Shown in pieces: positions 8,366 through 15,287 of a DNA stretch of 46,461 bases. The stretch is taken from contig JAJCXQ010000249.1 of assembly GCA_029263355.1 (NCBI GenBank), positions 1-46,461 on the forward strand, written 5' to 3'. Made by a program: the position numbers and the translations under genes. Source of the DNA: Acidobacteriota bacterium. GTDB lineage: Bacteria; Acidobacteriota; Thermoanaerobaculia; Multivoradales; J023. The notes below the pieces were generated by a model. It had not been told where the DNA came from. It did no database searches and was given only the letters and a program-made list of their open reading frames with translations. Position 1 is the first letter of the stretch; every line of letters begins with the position of its first letter.

Positions 8366-9217
8366 ATGCGGGAATTCGTTCCGCCGAAGGGCGCTGTGAT
8401 CGAGCTGGATCCCAACCTCTGTCCCCACTGCCATGGCAGGGGTTGGAGAGTCGTGGCCGATGGTGGCGCCGGCTCGGCAACGCGCTGCGATTGCCAGAAA
8501 CGGGAGCGCGGCAAGGAGTATCTGGCGAAGACCGGAATCCCGGAGCGCTATCGGCGTTGTCGCCTCAGCACGTTCAAGACCACCCACAGCGCCAATCCTC
8601 ACGTCCGCGAGCAGCTACAGCGTGGTCATAAGATCAGCCAGCGTTATGTCGACCAGTTCTTCGACGTCAAAGAGAAGCGGTTTCGTGAAGCCGGTTTGAT
8701 CTACATCGGGCCACCGGGAGTCGGCAAGACACACCTGGCGGCGGCGGTGTTGTCCGAGGTGGTCGAACGCTACAACGTGCGGGGAAAGTTTGTCGACTTC
8801 ACCGCGCTCCTGCACCAGATTCAGTCGACGTTCGACAATTCGTCGTCGGAATCGAAGGCCTCGATTCTGTCGCCAATCGTCGACGCCGAGCTGCTGGTGC
8901 TCGACGAGCTCGGAGCACAGAAGCCAACCGAGTGGGTGCGCGACACGCTTTACCTGATCATGAACACTCGCTACACCCGTCGGCTGCCGACGATCTTTAC
9001 GACTAATTATCGACTCGACAACGTGTCGGCCAACAAACCAGCGGTGGGTGGGGACAGGGTGAGGAAACAGGAGCGTGATTTGTTGTCGACGCGGCTTTCG
9101 GAGTTGTTGGTCAGCCGGCTGTACGAAATGGCTCAGCCTGTGAAGCTGACGATCAACGCGGCGGACTGGGACTATCGCCGCGAGGTGAAGATGCATCAGC
9201 ACCGAGTCGGCAGTTGA
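8366..9217 (+). CDS. DnaC/IstB-like AAA+ ATPase (probable helicase loader)
   Basis: The 283-residue protein has a putative zinc site at its N-terminus (CPHCHGRGW at about 19-27 with CDC near 42-44). It then has an AAA+ core with Walker A GPPGVGKTH at about 114-122, Walker B LLVLDELG at about 176 and a sensor-1 TTNY near 215. This arrangement is typical of chromosomal DnaC/DnaI-like loaders in several phyla, where it is thought to load the replicative helicase. No IstA transposase partner is nearby, so an IS21 helper role is unlikely. The promoter seems to be the extended -10 directly in front of the ATG. The SpoIID gene follows after 33 bp. Confidence 0.85.
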   Translation: MREFVPPKGAVIELDPNLCPHCHGRGWRVVADGGAGSATRCDCQKRERGKEYLAKTGIPERYRRCRLSTFKTTHSANPHVREQLQRGHKISQRYVDQFFDVKEKRFREAGLIYIGPPGVGKTHLAAAVLSEVVERYNVRGKFVDFTALLHQIQSTFDNSSSESKASILSPIVDAELLVLDELGAQKPTEWVRDTLYLIMNTRYTRRLPTIFTTNYRLDNVSANKPAVGGDRVRKQERDLLSTRLSELLVSRLYEMAQPVKLTINAADWDYRREVKMHQHRVGS

Positions 9218-9250
9218 TCACGGGCAGCCGACGTCCCTGAGGCAAGCATC

Positions 9251-11635
9251 GTGAGCTCGGAGCGCAGAGATCCAAGATCGAAAGCGCGGCGTAGGCGCCG
9301 TGCGTTGGCGCCGCGTCGTCGAGTCCCGCAATTGTCTCGGCGGCGACGGACCTGGGCAGGTGCGCTGGGTGTGGTTTTCGTGTTGGCAGCCCTGGCATCC
9401 TGTAGACCCGGTGCGCCGCCGGTGACGACCCCTACCGTGCCGAAGGTGGTGCGGATTCCGCGTGTCACGGTGACACCCAAGACGGTGACGCCACCCAAGA
9501 CATCGTCTCCATCCAAGACAGAGCCGGCAGAGCCAACACAGACAACGGAGCTCACAGAGCTGCCGGTTCCCTCGACCTCGGTAGTTGGAGATTCGCCGGA
9601 CGCCATGAGGCCGCTGCTGATTCGGGTCGGTTTGGCGAGTGATCTAAAGTCGGTCGATTTGCCGTGCTGTGATCGGCGATTGACCCTGCGCGCTGGCGCC
9701 GAAGTCACATCGCTGTCGGAGGCGATTCGCATCGCTCCCTCGGATACCTTGCGTGATCGAGCGGTCTACCGCCTGCAGGTGGCTGCCTTGAAGGACGACC
9801 AACAGGCCCAGGGGCTGGCGCGACAGCTGGCCGAATCCATCAACCAGCAAGCTGACGCGACTTTCGACGCCGGGACCGATCTCTATCGTGTTAGGGTCGG
9901 CCGTTTCACGACCCGAGCCGATGCGGATGCCACTCGCGGTCAACTCGAAGCGCTCGGTATCCATGGCAGCTGGGTCGCTACCGAGGGGGGAGACCTGGAG
10001 AATCCGGCGTTCGAGATCCAGCGCGACGGCGAGACGGTGCAAGTGGCGGGACGCTGGCTCGAGATCTCCGCGCCACCGGACGTCGGGGTGCCTTACGGCG
10101 ACAGTCGCTATCGCGGCCAGCTGCTGATCTTCCTCAACGATCGCGGCAGTCTGAACATCGTCAACGAGATCCAGATCGAAGACTACCTGCGTGGCGTGGT
10201 GCCCAAGGAAATGGGGCCTGAGCTCTATAAGCAGCTCGAGGCATTAAAAGCTCAGACGTTGGCGGCACGGACCTACGCGGTGCGCAATCTCAGCGAGTTT
10301 GCCGAAGAAGGTTTCGACATTTGTTCGACCCCGCGTTGCCAGGTCTACGGTGGCATGACCGTGGAGCACCCGATGTCCGATCAGGCGATCTCCGACACTC
10401 GGGGGCTGGTGGCTTTGTTCGACGGCCGGCCAGCGGAGACGCTTTACGGCGCCACCTGTGGCGGACACACCGAAAACGTCGAGGTGGTTTTTCCGCTAAA
10501 GACCGGCCCGTACCTGCGAGGGGTGCCCTGCGTCGAAGCCGGCATCAGCACGCTGGCGGGCGACATGCCGCGAGGAGCGCCGTTTCCGGCCGCCCTCATG
10601 CAGCGACTGTTGCCGGGCTCCAGCGGCAAACCGGCACGCGCCCTGACCAAGCGGATCGAGCACCTGGCGGTACTCGCTGACTTGCCGGTGCCGCGGGATC
10701 GTCTGCGATCGATGGAAAGTCGAGAGGTGTTTCGTTTTGCGATGTCGGTTTTTGATCTGGCAATCGATCAACGTCTGCGCGCCTCTCACCAAGAGCTCGA
10801 GAAGCTTGTCGCCGAGCCGCCGTCGGACTGGCGTTCTCGAGACGTCGAGCTTGCCAGCTTCCTGGTTTCGCAGCAACTTGCTGCCGAGCCGGGCATCGCG
10901 ATAGTGAATGAGTCCGACGCGGAGGAGTTGCTTTACCATCTCGCCATCTACCTGAAGGTCTTGGAGCGGCGATCAACCCGTTATCTGTCACACGGTGATG
11001 GACGCCTCGAGGTGCGAACCTCGAAGGGGTTTGGCAGTCATGATCTGCCGGGCAGTTTCGGTACCTTTCGGCTTCAACGCGGCGAGCTACGCTCGGCGCC
11101 CCTCGAGGTGCTGGCCAGTGACCGGCTCGAGCTCTACCTCCATCGTGATGACTTGATGGCGTTGGTGCAGCCGGTCGACGCACCGGCGATACGATTCGGC
11201 AGCCGTGTGCCCAAGCAGAGCTGGTCACGTTTTGTTCCTGCTGGCCAGCTGCGTTCGGCGGTCCAGGCCAGGTATCCCGGTTTTCCCTTTGAGAGCTTCG
11301 AAGTGTTGTCGCGGGGTGTTTCCGGTCGGGTGGGTAAGTTGCGGCTCTTGGGATCAGATGGTCGCAATCTGCTGGTCGAAGGCTTGGCCGTCCGTTGGAC
11401 GCTCGGCGTCTGGGACACCTTGTTCTGGGCGGAGCCGGTCGAGCGTTCTGATCGTGGTCCCGGTTGGCACTTTCGCGGCAAGGGTTGGGGGCACGGCGTC
11501 GGCATGTGTCAAGCCGGCGCGTTCGGTATGGCAATGCGCGGCGCGACTTACCGCGAGATCCTCGGCCACTACTACAGCGGCATCAAGCTCGGGCGAATCA
11601 AGCCCGGGGCGGCGCGACCGCGAGCCGCGGGTTAG
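9251..11635 (+). CDS. SPOR and SpoIID/LytB-domain lipoprotein (peptidoglycan-acting)
   Basis: The start is GTG at 9251 with GAGG 8 bases upstream; the protein has 794 residues. A very basic N-terminus is followed by a hydrophobic stretch and a good lipobox (LASC, Cys about 51), so this is a lipoprotein. A Thr/Pro/Lys-rich linker follows. Residues about 172-245 form a SPOR domain, which binds denuded septal peptidoglycan. Residues about 290-430 hold the SpoIID core (EDYLRGVVPKE, LAARTY, CGGHTE). The C-terminal half ends with KGWGHGVGMCQAGAFGMA, the conserved SpoIID His-Gly motif. SpoIID proteins are lytic transglycosylases on stem-free glycans, so a role at division or cell-wall turnover is likely. 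The central insertion (about 450-700) is unusually long. Confidence 0.9.
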   Translation: MSSERRDPRSKARRRRRALAPRRRVPQLSRRRRTWAGALGVVFVLAALASCRPGAPPVTTPTVPKVVRIPRVTVTPKTVTPPKTSSPSKTEPAEPTQTTELTELPVPSTSVVGDSPDAMRPLLIRVGLASDLKSVDLPCCDRRLTLRAGAEVTSLSEAIRIAPSDTLRDRAVYRLQVAALKDDQQAQGLARQLAESINQQADATFDAGTDLYRVRVGRFTTRADADATRGQLEALGIHGSWVATEGGDLENPAFEIQRDGETVQVAGRWLEISAPPDVGVPYGDSRYRGQLLIFLNDRGSLNIVNEIQIEDYLRGVVPKEMGPELYKQLEALKAQTLAARTYAVRNLSEFAEEGFDICSTPRCQVYGGMTVEHPMSDQAISDTRGLVALFDGRPAETLYGATCGGHTENVEVVFPLKTGPYLRGVPCVEAGISTLAGDMPRGAPFPAALMQRLLPGSSGKPARALTKRIEHLAVLADLPVPRDRLRSMESREVFRFAMSVFDLAIDQRLRASHQELEKLVAEPPSDWRSRDVELASFLVSQQLAAEPGIAIVNESDAEELLYHLAIYLKVLERRSTRYLSHGDGRLEVRTSKGFGSHDLPGSFGTFRLQRGELRSAPLEVLASDRLELYLHRDDLMALVQPVDAPAIRFGSRVPKQSWSRFVPAGQLRSAVQARYPGFPFESFEVLSRGVSGRVGKLRLLGSDGRNLLVEGLAVRWTLGVWDTLFWAEPVERSDRGPGWHFRGKGWGHGVGMCQAGAFGMAMRGATYREILGHYYSGIKLGRIKPGAARPRAAG

Positions 11636-11672
11636 CCGCTGCTTTCGCTGGAGTGTCAGCGAGCAGCACAAG

Positions 11673-11705
11673 AAAAAACGGTGGAGCGGCTTACGCCACT
11701 CCACC
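11673..11705 (-). terminator. Rho-independent terminator of the minus-strand small RNA
   Basis: On the minus strand GGTGGAGTGGC pairs with GCCGCTCCACC across a GTAA (GNRA) tetraloop, an 11-bp stem with one G-U pair. It is followed by G and six T (11678-11673). The T tract exists only on the minus strand, so the element does not simply end the upstream plus-strand gene. Confidence 0.75.
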
Positions 11706-11795
11706 TGCGGACTTATGGGAATTAAGACCCTGGCCTCTCCGCCATCAGGGGGGCGATGGGGTTTAAGGACGACGGAAAGGCCGGGATCTAAAATC
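11679..11795 (-). ncRNA. Candidate structured small RNA with C-rich loop
   Basis: Read on the minus strand, GGCCTTTCCG (11782-11773) pairs with CGGAGAGGCC (11741-11732). It is flanked by CCC/GGG and an A/T-rich imperfect stem out to about 11795 and 11719. The apex is a small hairpin, CCATC and GATGG around the loop GCCCCCCT. About 13 bases downstream comes an 11-bp terminator stem. Two U-G wobbles, one in each stem, pair only on the minus strand and would be A-C mismatches on the plus strand. This supports minus-strand transcription. C-rich exposed loops are known in regulatory RNAs that bind Shine-Dalgarno sequences. The 5' end and promoter are not resolved, and no known RNA family is recognised. 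Confidence 0.55.
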
Positions 11796-11979
11796 AGTAA
11801 AGCTGAATTCGGTCTTTTTCGTACTGTTTTTTCCGGTTCAATAGAGGACGCGAAATCCGGTCACGGATCTGGTCATCAAGGTTGAAAAAAGTCGAAAAAA
11901 CTTCGGGCTGCACCTTCGCCATAGGTTTGCTCAGTGCGATTCGATACGATGAGATCTTGTTGGTAGCGACGATGGCCCC

Positions 11980-13455
11980 ATGATGACCCGCGATAAGAAT
12001 CCGTTGGAGCTCGACGGTGTCGAGATGCGTTCGTTGGTCGATCAGGCCATGGAGCGGATCGTCGCCCATATCGAGTCGTTGCCCAATCAGCCAGCGTCGA
12101 ATGTCGCAGGTGGTAGTGAGTTGGCGCGATCCCTTGCCGAGCCATTGCCGGAGACCGGGGCGCCGTTTGCAGAGTTGCTCGATCTGCTGTTCGATCGCGT
12201 TGTACCGTGCTCGTTCAACACCGCGGCGCCCAGTTATATGGCGTACATCCCGAGCGGCGGACTGTTCCATGCAGCGGTCGCGGATTTGATCGCTGACTCG
12301 GTCAATCGTTATGTCGGCGTCTGGTTGGCTGCTCCGGGACTCGCGCAACTGGAAACCAACGTGGTGCGGTGGTTGTGTGAGATGGTCGGTTATCCGTCAA
12401 CCGCTGGTGGCATCCTGACCAGCGGCGGATCACTCGCCAACTTCACCGCGGTGGTTACCGCCCGGCAAGAGCGTCTGCCGGAGCAGTTCTTGAACGGCAC
12501 GTTGTATGTCTCCGAGCAGGTTCATCATTCGATCGTGAAGGCCGCCACTTTGGCGGGCTTCCCGGTCCGCAATGTGCGGCGTGTTGCCGTCGACAAGCGT
12601 TTCTGTATGCGCCTCGACGACCTCGAACGCCAGTTGGAAGCTGATCAGCGCGAGGGTTGTCAACCGTTCCTGGTGGTGGCGAGTGCTGGCACAACCAATA
12701 CCGGTTCGGTCGACGATCTCGAAGCTGTCGCCGACCTCGCTGAGGAGCATCGACTCTGGCTGCACACTGACGCGGCCTATGGCGGTTTTTTCGCTCTCAC
12801 CGAACGGGGCCGCGAGGCGATGCGTGGCCTGGAGCGTGCCGACTCGATCACACTCGACCCTCACAAGGGTTTGTTCCTGCCCTACGGCAACGGCTCATTG
12901 CTGGTCCGTGACCCCGAAGCACTGCGACGTACCCACTCGATCCAAGCCGACTACATGCCCGCCATGCAGGCCGACGGCGACCGGGTCGATTTTTGTGAGA
13001 TCTCCCCTGAGCTGTCGCGTGACTTTCGCGGACTTCGCGCTTGGTTACCGATCAAGATGCATGGCATCGGTGTCTTCAGAAACAATCTCGACGAGAAACT
13101 CGATCTCGCCCGCTGGGCGGCGGCTCAGTTGGCGACGATTCCTGGGCTCGAGGTCATCACCGAGCCACAGCTGTCGTTGGTGGTATTCCGGTTAGCCCCT
13201 GAAGGGATGACGGCAACGGAGCTCGACCCGCTGAATCGTGAGTTCCTCGACAGCATCAATCGGCGGCAGCGGGTGTTCCTGACCGGTACTTCCCTGCGCG
13301 GGTTGCCCCGAGGGGGAGCCTTCGCCTTGCGAATCTGTGTGCTGTCGTTTCGTACCCATCGGTCGCGGATCGAGAAATGTGTCGCCGACATTCGCTTGGC
13401 AGCTGAAGAGCTTGTGGGCGAAGCCGTCGTGACATTCGCTGAGGGGGTTCGATGA
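11980..13455 (+). CDS. PLP-dependent group II amino-acid decarboxylase
   Basis: The 491-residue protein belongs to the aromatic-amino-acid/glutamate decarboxylase fold. Visible features are the substrate-side TAAPSYMAYIP segment near 83, the PLP-contacting HTDAAYGGF near 264, and the Schiff-base lysine in DPHKG (Lys296). Length and motifs match pyridoxal-dependent decarboxylases of the tyrosine/tryptophan/DOPA type. The exact substrate cannot be told from motifs alone. Two ATG codons stand in tandem at 11980 and 11983, with no strong ribosome binding site. The gene overlaps the following methyltransferase by 4 bases (ATGA), so translation of the two is probably coupled. Confidence 0.9.
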   Translation: MMTRDKNPLELDGVEMRSLVDQAMERIVAHIESLPNQPASNVAGGSELARSLAEPLPETGAPFAELLDLLFDRVVPCSFNTAAPSYMAYIPSGGLFHAAVADLIADSVNRYVGVWLAAPGLAQLETNVVRWLCEMVGYPSTAGGILTSGGSLANFTAVVTARQERLPEQFLNGTLYVSEQVHHSIVKAATLAGFPVRNVRRVAVDKRFCMRLDDLERQLEADQREGCQPFLVVASAGTTNTGSVDDLEAVADLAEEHRLWLHTDAAYGGFFALTERGREAMRGLERADSITLDPHKGLFLPYGNGSLLVRDPEALRRTHSIQADYMPAMQADGDRVDFCEISPELSRDFRGLRAWLPIKMHGIGVFRNNLDEKLDLARWAAAQLATIPGLEVITEPQLSLVVFRLAPEGMTATELDPLNREFLDSINRRQRVFLTGTSLRGLPRGGAFALRICVLSFRTHRSRIEKCVADIRLAAEELVGEAVVTFAEGVR

Positions 13456-14099
13456 AGGTCACGCGTCTCTTTACGATGATGGTCATTGTTGCCGTCTCCG
13501 TCGCTGTCGTTTGGCAGAGTTGGTACGAGTTGCGACGCCTGGACTGGATGAAAGGGCCAACTCGAGCCGCCTGGCAATTGCCGGACCGCGTCGTAGCAGA
13601 GCTGGGCCTTCGACCGGGTAACGTGGTGGCGGATCTCGGGGCCGGCAAAGGGTACTTCACGTTTCTTCTCGGCGAGGCCGTTGGCCGCAAAGGCCGGGTC
13701 TACGCGGTGGATGTCGAAGATCGAATCGTCAGCAACCTGGAGATGCGGGTACAGGTGGAAGACGCTCCGAACGTTGGCGTCATCCATGGCGAGCTTGCCG
13801 ATCCGCGGCTACCGGACGGTGCTATAGACCTGGTGTTCCTGTGCAACACTTACCACCACATCGAAAGTCGTTCGGGGTACTTCAAGAAACTGAAGCAGGA
13901 CCTCAAGAAGGGGGGCCGGGTGGCGATCATCGATATGCGTGACGACGTCACCGGTATCGCCAGCCTGTTTGTCGACGAAGACCACTGGACATCGTGGGCC
14001 GATCTATTGGGCGAGATGGAGATCGCCGGTTACACCTTGGAGAAACGTTTCGACTTCCTGCCGGTGCAGAACTTCGCGATCTTCCGAGCGAAGGATTGA
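13452..14099 (+). CDS. Membrane-anchored class I SAM-dependent methyltransferase
   Basis: The protein has 215 residues. A single N-terminal hydrophobic segment (about 6-21) acts as a signal anchor. The Rossmann methyltransferase domain follows, with VVADLGAGKGYFT near 57-69 (SAM-binding motif I), AVDVED near 86, and LVFLCNTYHHIE near 126. The catalytic domain would face the periplasm if the anchor has the usual topology, which is unusual for a SAM enzyme; it could equally be a cleaved signal. Its 4-base overlap with the decarboxylase suggests a two-gene unit acting on one metabolite, but the substrate is unknown. Confidence 0.8.
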   Translation: MKVTRLFTMMVIVAVSVAVVWQSWYELRRLDWMKGPTRAAWQLPDRVVAELGLRPGNVVADLGAGKGYFTFLLGEAVGRKGRVYAVDVEDRIVSNLEMRVQVEDAPNVGVIHGELADPRLPDGAIDLVFLCNTYHHIESRSGYFKKLKQDLKKGGRVAIIDMRDDVTGIASLFVDEDHWTSWADLLGEMEIAGYTLEKRFDFLPVQNFAIFRAKD

Positions 14100-14114
14100 G
14101 GAGGACGGCCCGGG

Positions 14115-14687
14115 TTAACGCAAGATCCGTCGTCCGAACGTGAATCGTTGGATCCAGTAGTCGCTGGCGGTCACGTTGGTTTCGATCACCCCGCGCGAAG
14201 TCGAGGCGTGGATCATGGTCAGAGGTGCGCCCGCCGGTGACGTCACGATGCCGACATGAAAGGGCTTCTGACGACTTTCACCGAAGAACACCAGGTCGCC
14301 GGCTTGCAATTCGTCCGGCGCCACCCAACGACCGGTATCGGCTTGATATTCGGCGATCCTCGGCAACTCGATCCCCAGGCTGCGAAATACATGGCGGGTG
14401 AACCCGGAACAATCGAAGGCCGCGGGACCATTGCCGCCTAGTCTGTAAGGTGAGCCGCGGAGCCCACGTGCTAACTCAACGGCACGCAGGGTCTGTGCGG
14501 TGGTTGTGGTCCGTGAAACGGACGGGATGGGCGTGGCGGGTGCGATGGTCGAGGATCGAGCGGCAGGACCTGGCGTCGACTCACGGACGGCGGGCAGGGG
14601 TCGGGTCGGTACAGGAGCCGGGTGCGGTGGCACCGATGCGCAGCCGGTGGTGAGGTAGAAGGCGGCTGCCAAAGTCAGGAGTCTCAT
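14115..14687 (-). CDS. NlpC/P60 cell-wall peptidase, probable lipoprotein
   Basis: The protein has 190 residues. An N-terminal signal ends in LTTGC (Cys about 16), a plausible lipobox, followed by a 45-residue Pro/Thr/Ser-rich linker. The NlpC/P60 domain (about 70-190) has the catalytic Cys in FDCSGF, the His in HVGIV and the third polar residue (His) in MIHAST. Such enzymes cut D-Glu-diaminopimelate bonds in peptidoglycan. Its ATG lies 3 bp after the stop of the HNH nuclease gene, with no room for a separate promoter, so it appears to be the last gene of the ATPase/HNH transcript. This may be coincidence of insertion rather than function. Confidence 0.88.
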   Translation of the reverse strand: MRLLTLAAAFYLTTGCASVPPHPAPVPTRPLPAVRESTPGPAARSSTIAPATPIPSVSRTTTTAQTLRAVELARGLRGSPYRLGGNGPAAFDCSGFTRHVFRSLGIELPRIAEYQADTGRWVAPDELQAGDLVFFGESRQKPFHVGIVTSPAGAPLTMIHASTSRGVIETNVTASDYWIQRFTFGRRILR

Positions 14688-14690
14688 GGT

Positions 14691-15275
14691 CTAGTGGGCA
14701 TCGGTCGTGGCGATGCTGGATCTCTCAATGGCAGAGGCGATCAACGGTGCCATCCGGTAGAGGCCGTCGAGGTCGAGCATTCCCTCGCGATACATCTGAT
14801 ACCACTCTTCACGTTGGCGCATCACTCGCTGATCGTTGACCAGATGCAGACGTTCGATGGTGAATTGAGCTTTGTCCCTCAAGTCTTTCGGGACTTTGTC
14901 CGTCAACACGAGCTGAAGGGAAGGCAAATGAATCTCGAACCATTCATCCTCGACCTCGAAAGGATCAAGGATCCTTGCGTCCACGTTCTGCTTGCTCGCA
15001 TTGATCCAACCGGCAGCGAAACGATAGTTCGACCACTCATAGGCCAAATGCCTCTCGTGTTTGCAACTGAGAAAATGGTCAACGGTTCCAACCGGAACAT
15101 GCATACACGAGTAGGCACAGAGCTTTCGGAAGCTGTCTGCGAGCTCAGGTTTGAAGGCAGTCCAATAGTCTCTTGGGCGCTTCGGAGGCGGGTTACGTTC
15201 GAGCCAACCGAGGCCCGGTTTTCGAGCTCTCTGGTCGAACTCTTTCGGCTCTGAAGACTCTTCGAATCGCAGCAT
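14691..15275 (-). CDS. HNH nuclease, PtuB-like partner of the adjacent ATPase
   Basis: The 194-residue protein carries a Cys pair (Cys53, Cys57 in CAYSC) and a VDHF motif with His67. Asn83 (EWSNYR) and Asn92 (INASK) follow, an H-N-N version of the beta-beta-alpha metal nuclease site. A conserved ARILDPFEVEDEWF segment comes next. I recall this family in cyanobacteria and other phyla, always as a small protein beside a P-loop ATPase; this is recollection, not a search. The gene starts 12 bp after the ATPase stop, so the two form an operon. In the Septu defence system an HNH protein (PtuB) works with an SMC-like ATPase (PtuA) to attack phage nucleic acid, and the same role is inferred here. Confidence 0.75.
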   Translation of the reverse strand: MLRFEESSEPKEFDQRARKPGLGWLERNPPPKRPRDYWTAFKPELADSFRKLCAYSCMHVPVGTVDHFLSCKHERHLAYEWSNYRFAAGWINASKQNVDARILDPFEVEDEWFEIHLPSLQLVLTDKVPKDLRDKAQFTIERLHLVNDQRVMRQREEWYQMYREGMLDLDGLYRMAPLIASAIERSSIATTDAH

Positions 15276-15287
15276 GGAGCCGATTCT

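Larger units (their letters stand above)
11636..11979. other. Non-coding gap holding a minus-strand small RNA and the leader of the decarboxylase gene
   Basis: There is no credible protein gene here; the open frames on the minus strand are antisense extensions of the decarboxylase. Bases 11673-11795 fold as a minus-strand small RNA, listed separately. Bases 11800-11979 contain A/T-rich tracts and a TACGAT hexamer at 11946-11951 that could be a -10 box for the decarboxylase, although no -35 box matches it. Confidence 0.6.

Noticed and set aside
8366..9217. IS21 IstB helper ATPase
   Set aside because: No IstA integrase gene or terminal repeats nearby; the Cys-rich N-terminus fits a chromosomal helicase loader better.
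10596..11534. 312-codon minus-strand frame across the SpoIID gene
   Set aside because: Arg/Pro-rich shadow of a well-supported gene on the other strand; no recognisable domain.
11679..11705. Terminator for the plus-strand SpoIID gene
   Set aside because: No T tract follows on the plus strand, and two of the pairs become A-C mismatches there; the element fits the minus strand.
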